Assembly (NCBI RefSeq): GCF_018143015.1
Contig: NC_054746.1
Coordinates: forward strand, 26,364,464 to 26,428,463
Reading direction: 5' to 3'
Length of the DNA stretch: 64,000 nt
Origin: Lytechinus variegatus
Taxonomy: Eukaryota; Echinodermata; Echinoidea; Temnopleuroida; Toxopneustidae
A program made the position numbers and the translations under genes. Within the stretch, counting starts at the first letter, position 1, and each line of letters starts with the position of its first letter. The notes beneath the pieces were generated by a model. That model saw nothing but the letters and a program-made list of their open reading frames with translations. It did not search any database and was not told where the DNA came from. This document shows positions 48,345-59,900 of this stretch, one piece after another.

Positions 48345-50660
48345 AAAAACAAAATTGGAGGTGAATATGGACACATGTTTAAAGCCAGTATCTAAAATTG
48401 GGGCTATGCTTAGGGATTTTCCAGCATAAAACCATACCCCATGCATGTCATGTTTAGGGATTTCTTCCAAAAAAGCGACCAATGCCACGTATGCCTTATA
48501 CCCCCCCCCCGGCTTCCAACACCAACGCCAGCACTAAAACCGAACCGAATCACTCTCTTTTTGTATCTCGTTTACGTTCTTCTATTCCTTTTCTTCTCAT
48601 AGCCAATATGTACCCCCCCTCTCTCTCTCTCTCTATTTTGCCTGTCTGTATATACCCTTTACATAACCACCTCTTTTTCAATTATCTTTTTCTCCCCGAA
48701 AAAATTTACTTGCTCATTTCCTCTTTGCCGACACTAGTTGCCTCGCATAATCATTAATATTAATACGATAAAATTATACATAATACTTATAATCCGTACA
48801 AATATTTTGAGTCCTTTAATTTATAAATAAGCTTCATTTTCAAGGTGAAAATAACACGACACTTTGGTGAAAAAGAGAATACTATCAAAGATAATTACAA
48901 AGTCGAATACGGTGTTAGTGACAATACAGAAGGAATTTCGTTTTACATAAAGTGTAAATTAAAGCATAGGTAAAACAAATTTAAACATAAATCGATTCAG
49001 GCTTCTGACAAAGTATGTTCCATAGCTATATATCTCCCCACTCGATGTAACTAAAATGATAATTCAATATATTGAATATATGGAAAGCTATATATATAGC
49101 TATAGCTATATAGCATCCCACTCCATATGACTAAAATAATGATGGAATATCAAAACAAAATAAGCGCAAGGCAAGACAACAAAGGCACAATAAAACCAAC
49201 ATATCAGTTTGTCCTCGTGTATATAATATTGAAGTATTTACACATTTTACAGGGGTTGATCACACACACTGAAGTAATTAGAATACCAATTAACATAGGG
49301 TTGCGAAACAAAATTAACCAGGTGGATTCTCGACTGCGAGCATTATAAATTTATGCCTCCGCTCTCCGACATCAGTTTATCTAAGGTAATGTGTCATCAC
49401 TTAATTTCTAAAATTTTCAAAAGTGATCATAATGTAATCAGAGTGTCAGATCGAAGCTAATCAATTAAATCGCCATTACTATGCATACATGATGACCCAG
49501 ATGCTGCGGGAGCGGGGGTTGCAGGGCATTTTAGCCTCCACTAGTTTTCAGTACGTAAACAAAAATGTGACAATCGCCATCTTGTATTTTCAACCTCCTA
49601 CTTTTAAAATCGTTCTTTAGTTCAGCCCTTGATCTGAGAGACTGAGACCAAAACTTGAAGTTGATCTGCTAAACTGTTCTTTTGTAAACGCAAGAAGGAA
49701 AAGGAGATGGGCAGATGGATGGACAGCCCGGGACAACCAAAAAAACTATCATAGCTATGGTCATAAAAAATGTACAAGCTTAAATCTGTCCACGTCTCTG
49801 TCACATTTTAACAGGTTTGAATATCAAAAACAAAATAAAATAACTTCCTCTTATTTCACCTCAATATTTGGAACTTATTTTCTATTCATAATAACGCAAT
49901 ATCTTCAATTGTTTCGAAGCAGAACGACAGATTGCGTAAGGCAAAAACGGAATAAATAATGTATATGTCGTGACGTCAAGATTCAACGTTTATTCAAGTA
50001 AGGCACATTAGCATCAAACTCTCTTCTTGACAATCTCAATCAAAATGTATATATATATATATAAAAAAGTACGCTATGTTGATTTACAAGTCTTAAAAAA
50101 TACATAAAATGCAAGGTGACAGAACAAAAAGTGGGTTAAAACTGAAGTGTTCATCGCCTATTGGATGAAGAAATGGTATTCGCTTTCTAATGGACGAGGA
50201 AAGCTAGGGGGGGGGGGGTAACATCGATCCACCACTGTATTGTATTTTCGAAATGATTTCAAAAGTCATTTATATTTCATTAAAGTTTTTCGACAAATTT
50301 TAGCCGAAATTCTCAAATTAAGATGAAGCAGAGTGCTTTTATGATACAGTATAAAAAGAAGTGTAAACAAAATGAAATCAAATTCATTGATAAGATATCG
50401 TTGACAATCACCGGAAAGAAAGAAACAGAGGGAGAACATTACAGTACACATAAATGCATGATATTGATGAATCGCTTTAAGTCTTTCAATGTCTTGGCCC
50501 TCTTCTCCTGGTTGAGTCTTCGAGATTTAAGAGTGATCGTTCTGATCATAAATTAGGTTTCCTCTCGAAATTGTATCTCAAATCATTGTTCTTGAATATC
50601 AATTTGTAACTCGCATGAATCATACATTATTTTTTAGTCAAATCCCAAGGACACATTTGA
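48345..50660. other. intergenic DNA between the LINE and TMEM26
   Basis: No gene found. It contains a (CT)n run at about 48618-48640, a short AT-rich palindromic cluster (AGCTATATATATAGCTATAGC) near 49086-49110 and a poly-G tract near 50208. The 3' UTR of TMEM26 should lie in the last few hundred bases. Confidence 0.4.
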
Positions 50661-50672
50661 CTTATCGGCCTA

Positions 50673-52392
50673 TCAAGAACTCACAACTACAACAGCATCT
50701 GGTGGGGCCTCGCTGCTCTTGTTTTCATCAGGTTTACCTTCCTCATTTTCTTCTGGTTCTACCTCATTCTGTCCACAGAGAATGATCATGCGATACAACT
50801 GGAGCAGGATGACGAGGATGTTTTTACATGTGAAGAAAACCATCATAATACTGAAGATCTTGACTTCTATCATCAGGTAGAGCCGCATGGCCAGGAACGG
50901 ACCGTCTTGCATGATCAGGGTGACCATCATGGACCACATTTCATTCCGGCAGCATAAACAGCAAGAACAACACTCGGCAGAGCAGCTATTGCTGCCATCC
51001 TGCAGAACGACACGACGTCGCTTCCCGGCCACCGACGTCAACACGAGACAGAACTGCACCAAGCTCCAGCTCCAGATGCCGAGGATGAGAACGATAAGGA
51101 TGACATCGCAGAATACCTTCTCGTCTTTGAGACTTTCGAGGTTGAATTCCAAGATATCAGCAGCCATACCGATGTAGACTAGGAGGAGCTGGGAAAGTTG
51201 GTCACGGGTAAGGTCACCTTTAGGAAGGAGCCATCGGCCGAGGATAAGCAAACACAAAAGAGTCTGTTGAAGGATGAGCTCCCATTCAACCGATGAAAAT
51301 TCCACGGGAATGGTGACCTGGAAACAACATAAAGCACAAACGGATACAGTTAAAGTGTAAGAGACAAGATGTTCAGATTCTTTAAATCATAAACTACTGA
51401 ACAATGACCATGTTTTTCGGATATAAATCAAAAGACTCTGTTTGACAACAGTATAGGAAGCCTGACGTAGGTATTGCAACTGGGGATAAATTTTTACAGA
51501 GATATTCGTGAAAATATGGAACAAATCATGCGTGTAACGACAAATGGCACAAAGTTTCTGGTGGGTGTTTCATAAAGCTGTTCGTAAGTTAAGAGGTGAC
51601 TTTAAAAACGACTGGTGATCCTTTGTTGTGGTGAATGATATTCACCATTAAAGATTAATTGATGATTATTCAGCCTTAAGAAAGGTTCACCAGTCGTTCT
51701 TAAGTCACTCTTAACTTACGAACAGCTTTATGAAACATCCACCAGATCTAAGTATATCTTGGTTCAGGAAAAAAAAAACATTTTCACATTCCGATTCTAT
51801 ATACCCAATAGCTACGCAGAGTACTAACGTTTGCGCGTGGACCTTAAAATGTGGCTAAACGAGGTTTCGGTGAAAGATGGTTCTGAAAGGTCTGAACCCT
51901 ATCAGTATAAAAGGGATGGCAAATAATCTTGTCGGGTAGAGCTTGTCACAGTATGGTTGATACTCTTTGCTTTGTCGGAGAAACAGATAGAATATCAGAT
52001 GTTCACAACTAAAACATTATTTGCAAAACTCTTAGTATAAGCATTGACCTACTATAGCAAAGGCACTGAAACATACTCTTGTTCAGTGTCCATTATTATA
52101 GAGAATCTGGCCGATCCGGGTTTTTTTTTTAATATTAATAACATGTAACAATTAAGATGGATTTTTCTTTTATTTGTCCAGCGAAAAAATAGTGCAGCAT
52201 AGCTTATTCAAACAGACAAGACTTACCCCTTGTACTGCATCAAGTGATGATGAATTGTAGACTGTGTCCGCCGAACATTCCTCCCATCCCTGTTCATCTC
52301 TGTAATCTATCCTTGTGTTGTAGAGATCAAACTGGAGGAGCCAGAGGCTTGGGACCACAGATAGGAGATACAGGAGAACTGAAGGACAGAGC
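50673..52392 (-). CDS. TMEM26: TMEM26-like multipass membrane protein, last two coding exons (partial)
   Basis: Exons are 52392-52227 (phase 2 acceptor, ends phase 0 at GTAAGT) and 51317-50673 (acceptor TTTCCAG, stop TGA). Together they give about 270 residues. The upstream exon has a membrane segment PSVLLYLLSVVPSLWLLQFD, matching human TMEM26 LISIVPSLWLLE. The last exon has LILGRWLLPKGDLTRDQLSQ and AADILEF, a WSWSLVQF segment, IMQDGPFLAMRLYLM, and a final membrane helix with KNILVILLQLYRM. It ends in an acidic, unstructured tail (EVEPEENEEGKPDENK). These are signature blocks of TMEM26, whose function is poorly known. A Cys-rich insert (CSAECCSCCLCC) sits between two membrane segments. The first exon, with the N-terminal membrane segments, was not found within the 11 kb upstream and is probably beyond the window. 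The intron carries a MITE at 51558-51745. Confidence 0.9.
51558..51745. mobile_element. 188 bp palindromic MITE in the TMEM26 intron
   Basis: The left end CTGGTGGGTGTTTCATAAAG then CTGTTCGTAAGTTAAGAG is mirrored by CTCTTAACTTACGAACAG and CTTTATGAAACATCCACCAG. The middle also pairs (GAACGACTGGTG-like blocks). Non-coding. No clear target duplication. Confidence 0.75.
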
Positions 52393-52496
52393 CTGCATTG
52401 ATACAGGGGAGGGGAAACGAAACAGTCAATCAAATTAGGTATATATCTTGGTTCATGAACGTGTAAATAAATTTGAATGAATAGATAGACTACACT

Positions 52497-52731
52497 CTAA
52501 CAAGAAATGCTAACTTAAAATATGAAAGGTTGGAGTGACAACATTTTCTTAATGTTGCATTTACCACTTTAAATGGTGCTACCCAACACTTAAAATGTTG
52601 GATTCAGCTTTATACAAGGTTGGATGTAACATTTGGAAAAGGTTGTCTCTCCTCCAACCTTTCAAATGTTGATTTAACATTTCGAATATTTAGTTCGTAT
52701 TACTATTATAATAGTAATACGAACTAAATAT
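52497..52731. mobile_element. MITE-like repeat ending in a perfect 46 bp palindrome
   Basis: It starts TACACTCTAACAAGAAATGC, related to the ends at 47059 and 18774. It then iterates AACATTT/AAATGTT and GGTTGGA/TCCAACC motifs in both orientations. At 52686-52731 follows a perfect palindrome with half-site TAGTTCGTATTACTATTA. The matching right terminus was not found, so it is probably truncated or rearranged. Confidence 0.5.
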
Positions 52732-52779
52732 ATTATTAGCAAAAATAATGTTGATAATGAATTGTTATACATTACAGTT

Positions 52780-52923
52780 GCGGATCCAGGATTTTTCGAT
52801 AAAAATTTGACAAGAAAAAAAAAAGAAAAAAAAGTTTTCCCCTCAAATTTAAGGTCATTTCGTCAAGCAAAAAAAAAAAAATAAATAAAAAAAAAGGTTC
52901 TCACTTTCAAAGGGGGGGGGGGG
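52780..52923. repeat. GCGGATCCAGGATTT repeat, left part
   Basis: TTGCGGATCCAGGATTTTTC is followed by TTTGACAAG, A-rich sequence, TCTCACTTTCAAAG and a poly-G tract. It stops where the giant fold-back element begins. The other part, with a mirrored TTGGATCCGCC, is at 59829-59900. Confidence 0.55.
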
Positions 52924-53147
52924 CTGTTACACCCACAAATGTAATAATCGCCCACAAATGTAATAACGCCCACAAATGTAATAACACTTTACCCACAAAT
53001 GTAATAACGCCCACAAATGTAATAACACTTTACCCACAAATGTAATAATTTCACCCACAAATGTAATAATGCACTTTACCCACAAATGTAATAATTTTTG
53101 ATCGCCCACAAATGTAATAATGACTTTACCCACAAATGTAATAAATT
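52924..53147. repeat. terminal array, left arm: ten copies of CCCACAAATGTAATAA
   Basis: Ten copies are separated by short spacers of variable length (CG, CACTTTA, TTTCA, TGCACTTTA, TTTTTGATCG, TGACTTTA). The encoded ICGRYYICG / HLWVKCIITFVG-like peptide (52927-53133 minus) is a repeat artefact. Confidence 0.95.
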
Positions 53148-53217
53148 TGAAGGGATTTTTGGCAAATCCGTTTTGAACTAAAATCGTATAGTAATGCGTT
53201 CATATAGCACACAAGTG

Positions 53218-54735
53218 CAAAGTCTCTTTTCCTGACCCGGTTAATTAACAAATTATAACATAAATCCAAAGTCTTTATTCCAGACCCGGTTGTTTCAAAA
53301 ATTATAATATAAATCCAAAGTCTTTATTCCAGACCCGGTTGTTTCAAAATTATAATACAAGTACAAAGTCTTTATTCCAGACCCGGTTATTTAAAAAATA
53401 ATCATATGAGCCTAAAGTCTTTATTCCAGACCCGATTGTTTCAAAAATGATAATATAAGTCCAAAGTCTTTTCTCCAGACCCAGTTGTTTCAAAAATTGT
53501 AATATAAATCAAAAGTCTTTATTCCAGACCCGGTTGTTTCGAAAATAATAATATAAATCCAAAGTCTTTATTCCAGACCCGGTTGTTTCGAAAATAATAA
53601 TATGAGCCCAAAGTCTTTATTCCAGACCCGGTTGTTTCAAAAATAATAATATGAGCCCAAAGTCTTTATTCCAGACCCGGTTGTTTAGAAAATAATCATA
53701 TGATTCAAAAGTCTTTATTCCAGACCCGATTGTTTCAAAAATGATAATATAAGTCCAAAGTCTTTTTCCAGACCCTGTTGTTTCAAAAATTATAATATAA
53801 ATCAAAAGTCTTTATTCCAGACCCGATTGTTTAGAAAACAATAATATAAATCCAAAGTCTTTATTCCAGATCCGGTTGTTTAGAAAATAATCATATGATC
53901 CAAACGTCTTTATTCCAGACCCGATTGTTTCAAAAATGAAAATATAAGTCCAAAGTCTTTTCTCCAGACCCGGTTGTTTCAAAAAAATAATAATATAAAT
54001 CCAAAGTCTTTATTCCAGACCCGGTTGTTTAGAAAATAATAATATAAGTCCAAAGTCTTTATTCCAGAAGCGTTTGTTTAAAAAATAATTATATAAGCCA
54101 AAAGTCTTTATTCCAGACCCGATTGTTTCAAACATGATAATAAAAGTCCAAAGTCTTTATTCCAGACCCGGTTGTTTAAAAAATAATAATGCAAGTCCAG
54201 TCTTTTTCCAGACCCTGTTGTTTCAAACATCCTGATATGAATCCAAAATCTTTTTTTCCAGACCCGGTTGTTTAAAAAAATCATGATATAAATCCAAAAT
54301 CTTTTTTCCAGACCCGGTTATTTAAAAGATTATAATTTTAGTCCCAAATGAGATACATTAATGACATTCCAGTGGAATAAAAATGAGAATCGAGCTTAGT
54401 CTTTTCTCCAGACGCTAATTGTAAATTGAAAATCAAGCATAGTCTTTGCTCCAGACCCGGTAACTAAAAGCTGGAACTTTATAGTAATGTGTTTATATAG
54501 CACAAAAATGCGAAATCTTTTTTCCAGACCCGGTTAATTAAACAATTATAAGTCCAAAGTGTTTTTTCCAGACCCATTTATTTAAAAAATTATAATAATT
54601 ATAAAAAACAAAGACCCACGATCCCATTTATGTTGAATAACATGGAAATGTAGCGTAGTCTTTCTGTCAGACCCAGTTATAAAAGTCATTAAAACACAAC
54701 AACAACAACAAAACAAAGACCCAGCAACCATTAAA
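53218..54735. repeat. left-arm tandem array of a ~49 bp unit
   Basis: About 22 regular units with the core AAAGTCTTTATTCCAGACCC followed by GGTTGTTT and an AT-rich spacer run from 53230 to about 54340. More diverged units (CTTTGCTCCAGACCCGGTAA and similar) continue to about 54700. Confidence 0.9.
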
Positions 54736-55331
54736 GGTCAAGTCCTCTTCAGAAAAATGTTGATTTGAATCAATAGAGAAAAATCAGACAAGCACAATGC
54801 TGAAAATTTCATCAAAATCGGATGTAAAATTTATGACATTTCAAAGTTTCACTTATCTTTAACAAAATATTTATATGAACGAGCCAGCTACATCCAAATG
54901 AGAGAGTCGATGATGTCACTCACTCACTATTTCTTTTGGTTTTAATTGTTTGAATTATAGATTATTTCAATTTTTACGAATTTGACGATTAGGACCTTGC
55001 CTAAAGCACAAAATGTTAAAATAATAAATTTCCACGTGTTGCAGGGAGGAATGAAACTTCATTTCACATGACAATGACGAGAAAATAAAAATATTTCATA
55101 TTTCATTTAAGAAAATACAAAAGAAATAGTGAGTGAGTGATGTCATCAGTTCCGCATTTGCATACCGACCGAGATGTACATATAACTGTTTTGTGAAATG
55201 AAGCGAAACATTAAAATGCCATAACTTTCTTATTTTACATCCGATTTTGATGAAATTTTCAGTGTTATGCTTGTTGAACTTTTCTCTTTTTATTCAAATC
55301 AAGTTTTTGTTGGGGTGGACTTGTCCTTTAA
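54731..55331. mobile_element. family A element, copy 5, inside the giant fold-back element
   Basis: It starts TTAAAGGTCAAGTCCTCTTC and ends GTTGGGGTGGACTTGTCCTT, with the full inverted arms of the family (TTTCATCAAAATCGGATGTA and its mirror). About 600 bp. It lies at the inner edge of the left arm, so it inserted into the giant element or was captured by it. Confidence 0.8.
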
Positions 55332-55342
55332 AAAAATAATTT

Positions 55343-56620
55343 TTTGTATATTCCTTCCTTTTTTCTATGAAAAAACCTAAATAACAAAACATTTTAATAC
55401 ATATGAAAAAAACCCTGAGAAATAAGATATCAGTAAACAATAGGGGGATTACTTCCCGAAAACGATAAAGTTGTTGATTGACGATCTATGATATATTATA
55501 TAAAAGAAAAACATTCTAACAAGAGGGGATAACCATTCCATTCCATGTTTTTGTTTGGCAATAAGTCATGATTGACTATTTTTGCCACCCACTGTATGAG
55601 AAGTAGGGTAGCAATTTTTTTAAGTATTATTTTTATTACTTCTTTTTGTCTCACCTGCATAGCAGAGTGAGACTATAGGCGCCGCTTTTCTGACGGCGGC
55701 GGCGTCAACATCAAATCTTAACCTAAGGTTAAGTTTTTGAAATGACATCATAACTTAGAAAGTATATGAACCTAGTTCATGAAACTTAGCCATAAGGTTA
55801 ATCAAGTATTACTTAACATCCTATTAGAGTTTCATGTCACATGACTAAGGTCAAAGGTCATTTAGGGTCAATGAACTTAGACCATTTTGGGGGAATCAAC
55901 ATCAAAATCTTAACCTGAGGTTAAGATTTTGAAATATCATAACTTAGAAAATATATAGACCTGGTTCATTAAACTTAGGCATAAGGTTAATCAAGTATCA
56001 CTGAACATCCTCTGTGCATTTTAGGTCACATGACCAAGGTCAAAGGTCAATAAACTTTGGCCATAATGGGGGTATCTGTTGAATTACCATCATAACTTTG
56101 CAAGTTTAATGATCTGACTTTTGAAACTTGGACATAAGAGTAATAAAGTATCACTAAATATCCTGTGCAAGTTTCAGGTCACATGATCAAGGTCAAAGGT
56201 CATGTGAGGTCAATGAATTTTGGCCACATTGTTTTCTTTTGTTGAATTACCATCCTATCTCTGTAAGTGTATTGGTCTACTTCATAAAACATGGAAATAA
56301 GAGTAACCAAGTATCACTTAACATCTTGTGCGAGTTATAGCAGTTTTCAAAGTCAGCACTGCTGCTATGTTGAATCGCGTGATGCAGGTGAAATGGTCAG
56401 AGGCATTCCACTTGTTTATTATTATTATTTCTTGTATATTCATTCCTTTTTTTATGAAAAAAACACACAAAACCTTTAAATACATATAAAACAAAAAACT
56501 GAGGAATAAGATATCAGCACACAATATGGGGATTACTTCCCGTAAACGATAAGGTTGTTGATCGACGATCTATGAGATATTATATTAAGAAAATCATTCT
56601 AACAAGAGGGGATAACGTTT
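55343..56620. repeat. ~200 bp direct repeats flanking a receptor-motif satellite
   Basis: A block at about 55343-55546 recurs in the same orientation at about 56424-56618. It includes ATAAGATATCAGTAAACAAT, GGGGATTACTTCCCG and TCTAACAAGAGGGGATAAC. Between them (55650-56400) are about four diverged tandem units of roughly 150-190 bp. These carry CATAAGGTTAATCAAGTATC and TCACATGACCAAGGTCAAAG blocks. Confidence 0.7.
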
Positions 56621-56941
56621 TAACAAGTTCTTCGGTACTTTAAATTTTCAGTGTCCCAAGCACCATTTGTAATATATTCAGCATTTTTTTTATTACTTAC
56701 AATTCCAATAATCTCAGTGGCCTAAGATATATTTTCTGGGGTTATAAGTAAAGAGAGAGAGAGAGAGAGGATTTATGTGATCAAGAAGTGATAAGATAGG
56801 AAAAAAACTGATTTGAAATTACTGAGAGAGAGACAGGCAAAGAAAGAAGAGCCCCTCCCACACCCGTACTATAGTTACGGAGTTAGGCTGTCTCGTCGGT
56901 GGATTCAGGTCCATCAATATCTTGAGGTTTAATCTTTCCAG

Positions 56942-57126
56942 GGGGCAAACGTGTGTGTGTTTGAGTTTTGTCAGACGTGTCTCAATCAGATATGATTATT
57001 ACGTCTGGGACCGACCTTTAACGTCACCATCCGAAAGACGTGACCAGGGCTCGAACCTCGAACCTCTGCATCAATTTGTAACTTCCCCACATAGCTTGGA
57101 TTACAGGCGCACGCCACAACGCCCAG
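56942..57126 (-). mobile_element. SINE with a 7SL/Alu-like head
   Basis: Read on the minus strand, it starts CTGGGCGTTGTGGCGTGCGC then CTGTAATCCAAGCTA, closely like the 5' end of 7SL RNA and Alu. It continues to a Pol III B box (GGTTCGAGCCC at about 57044-57054). The body has GTCACGTCTTTCGGATGGTG, GGTCGGTCCCAGACG and a CAAACACACACACG simple-repeat tail. The ORF on the other strand (56922-57191) is not a gene. Confidence 0.6.
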
Positions 57127-59490
57127 TCTTTAAATATGGTGTAGTCTTTGCTCTAGACCCATGCAGTTATTTCAAAATAGGAAATTATTAGAAACGATAA
57201 AAACAGACAAACAATATTAACAAAGACGCCACAATATCATTGATGTAGAATAAGGTTGTTGTTGTTGTTGTTGTTATTTTGGGTTTTTAAGGCGCGTACC
57301 ATTCAGATCTGAATATTGACGCCTTTTATTAATTTGACGTTTTTGTGGTATGCCTTATTATCACAGGGTTTTATATTTTGGGAGATGCTGGTGTCTAAGT
57401 TTTTAGATTAATCTTTTGCTTAATTTGTATTTTAAGAGAACTGGATGTGGGGTAAAGACAACTCTCTAAACCCAAGCATTTTAACTGGGTTTAATTTTAA
57501 AGATTGGTCTTAGCTTTGATTTTTTTTTCAATATTTGTTTATCTTATAAATAGCTGGGTCTAGACGAAGGTCTAAGCATAATAATGATGTTATTTAACAG
57601 GAATAAGAATATGACAAAGTCTTATGTTTTTAAGATTGTTTGAATTAATTTCTAAATGACTGGGTCTGGAATAGAGACAACGCTCTAAACATGTGCTTTT
57701 GTACCTGGTCTTAATTTAGAGGATTGTTGGTTCTTAGATTCGTTGTTGGGGGTTGGGTTTTATTGTTTTTTTATTCTTGAAATAATTGTATCTGCAGGAA
57801 AGTCTACAATCGATCTCCATGTTATTCCACAGTAGTTAGATTATTGGGTATTTGTTTTAAACAATTTTATTTTTAAATAATAACCAAGTCTGGAAAATGG
57901 ACGTTTTCTTTGCAAATTGATAATTACAATGTTTTGTAGGGTCTTAGTATTTTTATACAAAATAATGTGGGTGTGGGGTACAGACATATTTTTTACTGGG
58001 TGTAACTTTTGAAAACTGGTTTTAGATTTGATTTTCTTTTTTAATTCATTTCTTAGATAACCTGGTCTGGAGGAAAGAGTACGTTTTACAACTCATGTTA
58101 TTCCAAGAGAATATGATAGGGTCTTATGTTAGAAGATTTTTTTTCGTAATTTTTGTAATGATTAGGTCTGGAATAAAGACAACATTCTAAACCTCTTTTT
58201 AAAAACATGTTCTTAGGTTCAAGGATTGCTTGGTGTTAGATTTGGAGTTATTTATATTTTTACTCTTAGCCTTATTTTGAAAAACAAATGACTGGGTCTG
58301 GCTGAATGACTACGCTATATGTCCATGTTATCCAGCATTAATAAGATTATGGGGTCTTTTGTTGTTGTTGTTGTATTGTTATTTACAATTTTTGAATAAC
58401 AGGGTTTGGAGAAAAGGCTAAGCTCGATTTTCTTTTTTTCCACTGGAATATCATTATGGTATCTTAGTTTGGACTTACATTATAATTTTTGAAACTACTG
58501 CGTCTGGAAAAAGACTTTGGTCTTTTGTGCTATATAAAGGCATTACTATAGGGTTTTAGTTTTTAGTTTTAAATAACCGGGTCTGGAGAAAAGACTATGC
58601 TTGATTCTCAATTTACTCATAGCGCGTATATTTACAATACGTTCAGTATCATTTAAAACAACAACAAAGACTTTGATTCCACCAGTTTTAATTAACTGGA
58701 TCTGGAGAGAAGACTAGGCTCGATTCTCATTTTTATTCCACCGGAACATCATTATCGTATCTTAGTTTGGACTTAAATCATAATATTTGAAACAATCGGG
58801 TCTGGAATAAAGACTTTGGACTTATATTATTATTTTTTAAACAACCGGGTCTGGAATAAAAACTTTGGATTTATATTATAATTTTTGAAACAACAGGGTC
58901 TGGAAAAAGACTTTGGATTTATATTATAATTTTTGAAACAACCGGGTCTAGTGAAAAGACTTTGGACTTATCATTTTTGAAACAATCGGGTCTGGAATAA
59001 AGACTTTAGGCTCATATAATTATTTTTTAAACAACCGGGTCTGGAATAAAGACTTTTTACTTATATCATATTTTTTTAAACAACCGGGTCTGGAATAGAG
59101 ACTTTGGGCTCATATTATTATTTTTGAAACAACCGGGTCTGGAATAAAGACTTTGGGCTCATATTATTATTTTCGAAACAACCGGGTCTGGAATAAAGAC
59201 TTTGGATTTATATTATTATTTTCGAAACAACCGGGTCTGGAATAAAGACTTTTGATTTATATTACAATTTTTGAAACAACTGGGTCTGGAGAAAAGACTT
59301 TGGACTTATATTATCATTTTTGAAACAATCGGGTCTGGAATAAAGACTTTAGGCTCATATGATTATTTTTTAAATAACCGGGTCTGGAATAAAGACTTTG
59401 TACTTGTATTATAATTTTAAACAACCGGGTCTGGAATAAAGACTTTGGATTTATGTTATAATTTGTTAATTAACCGGGTCAGGAAAAGAG
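57120..59490. repeat. right-arm tandem array of the ~49 bp unit
   Basis: This is the mirror of the left-arm array. Regular units with AACCGGGTCTGGAATAAAGA run from about 58780 to 59470, and strongly diverged units (GGGTCTGGA.. with long AT spacers) extend inward to about 57120. A (GTT)n run lies at about 57254-57276. Confidence 0.85.
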
Positions 59491-59569
59491 ACTTTGCACT
59501 TGTGTGCTATATGAACGCATTACTATACGATTTTAGTTCAAAACGGATTTGCCAAAAATCCCTTCAAAT

Positions 59570-59789
59570 TTATTACATTTGTGGGTAAAGTCATTATTAC
59601 ATTTGTGGGCGATCAAAAATTATTACATTTGTGGGTAAAGTACATTATTACATTTGTGGGTGAAATTATTACATTTGTGGGTAAAGTGTTATTACATTTG
59701 TGGGCGTTATTACATTTGTGGGTAAAGTGTTATTACATTTGTGGGCGTTATTACATTTGTGGGCGTTATTACATTTGTGGGTGCAACAG
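59570..59789. repeat. terminal array, right arm: ten copies of TTATTACATTTGTGGG
   Basis: This is the reverse complement of the left terminal array, with the same spacer order from the inside out. The ORFs over it (59581-59805, 59700-59960) are artefacts. Confidence 0.95.
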
Positions 59790-59828
59790 GGGCACACTTG
59801 GGTGAAACCGGTATTTTACATCACAAAT

Positions 59829-59900
59829 GTTGATAATGGCTCTCAAAGGGGGGGGGGGGCACGGGTCGGCTGTGCCCCCTTGGATCCGCCAAAAAAAAAC
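59829..59900. repeat. GCGGATCCAGG repeat, right part
   Basis: CTCTCAAAGG with a poly-G tract, then CACGGGTCGGCTGTGCCCCC and TTGGATCCGCC, form the expected far end of the repeat whose other part is at 52780-52923. Confidence 0.5.

Larger units (their letters stand above)
52924..59789. mobile_element. 6.87 kb giant fold-back element with mirrored repeat-array arms
   Basis: The left terminus CTGTTACACCCACAAATG and right terminus CATTTGTGGGTGCAACAG are inverted. Each arm starts with ten copies of CCCACAAATGTAATAA, separated by spacers that match in mirror order. Then comes a single-copy stretch (about 53148-53230 and 59490-59570) that I read as identical between arms, followed by an array of a ~49 bp unit with the core TCTTTATTCCAGACCCGGTT. 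The arm units agree one by one near the ends, the left arm having one extra. The inner zones (54340-54730 and 57120-58700) are diverged unit arrays. The centre (54731-57120) holds a family A element, a pair of ~200 bp direct repeats, satellite-like repeats and a SINE. No recognisable transposase exists, so it is non-autonomous. It lies between the two parts of a GCGGATCCAGG repeat. Its superfamily is unknown. Confidence 0.85.

Noticed and set aside
50887-51177. 96-codon plus-strand ORF
   Set aside because: It is an antisense shadow of the TMEM26 last exon.
53218-54735. Possible CRISPR-like array of ~49 bp units
   Set aside because: Units are continuous tandem repeats without unique spacers, the setting is eukaryotic and no cas genes are present.
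59581-59805. ORF with repeated ITFVG/LLHLW peptide (also 52927-53133 minus)
   Set aside because: It is a translation of the CCCACAAATGTAATAA terminal arrays of the giant fold-back element.
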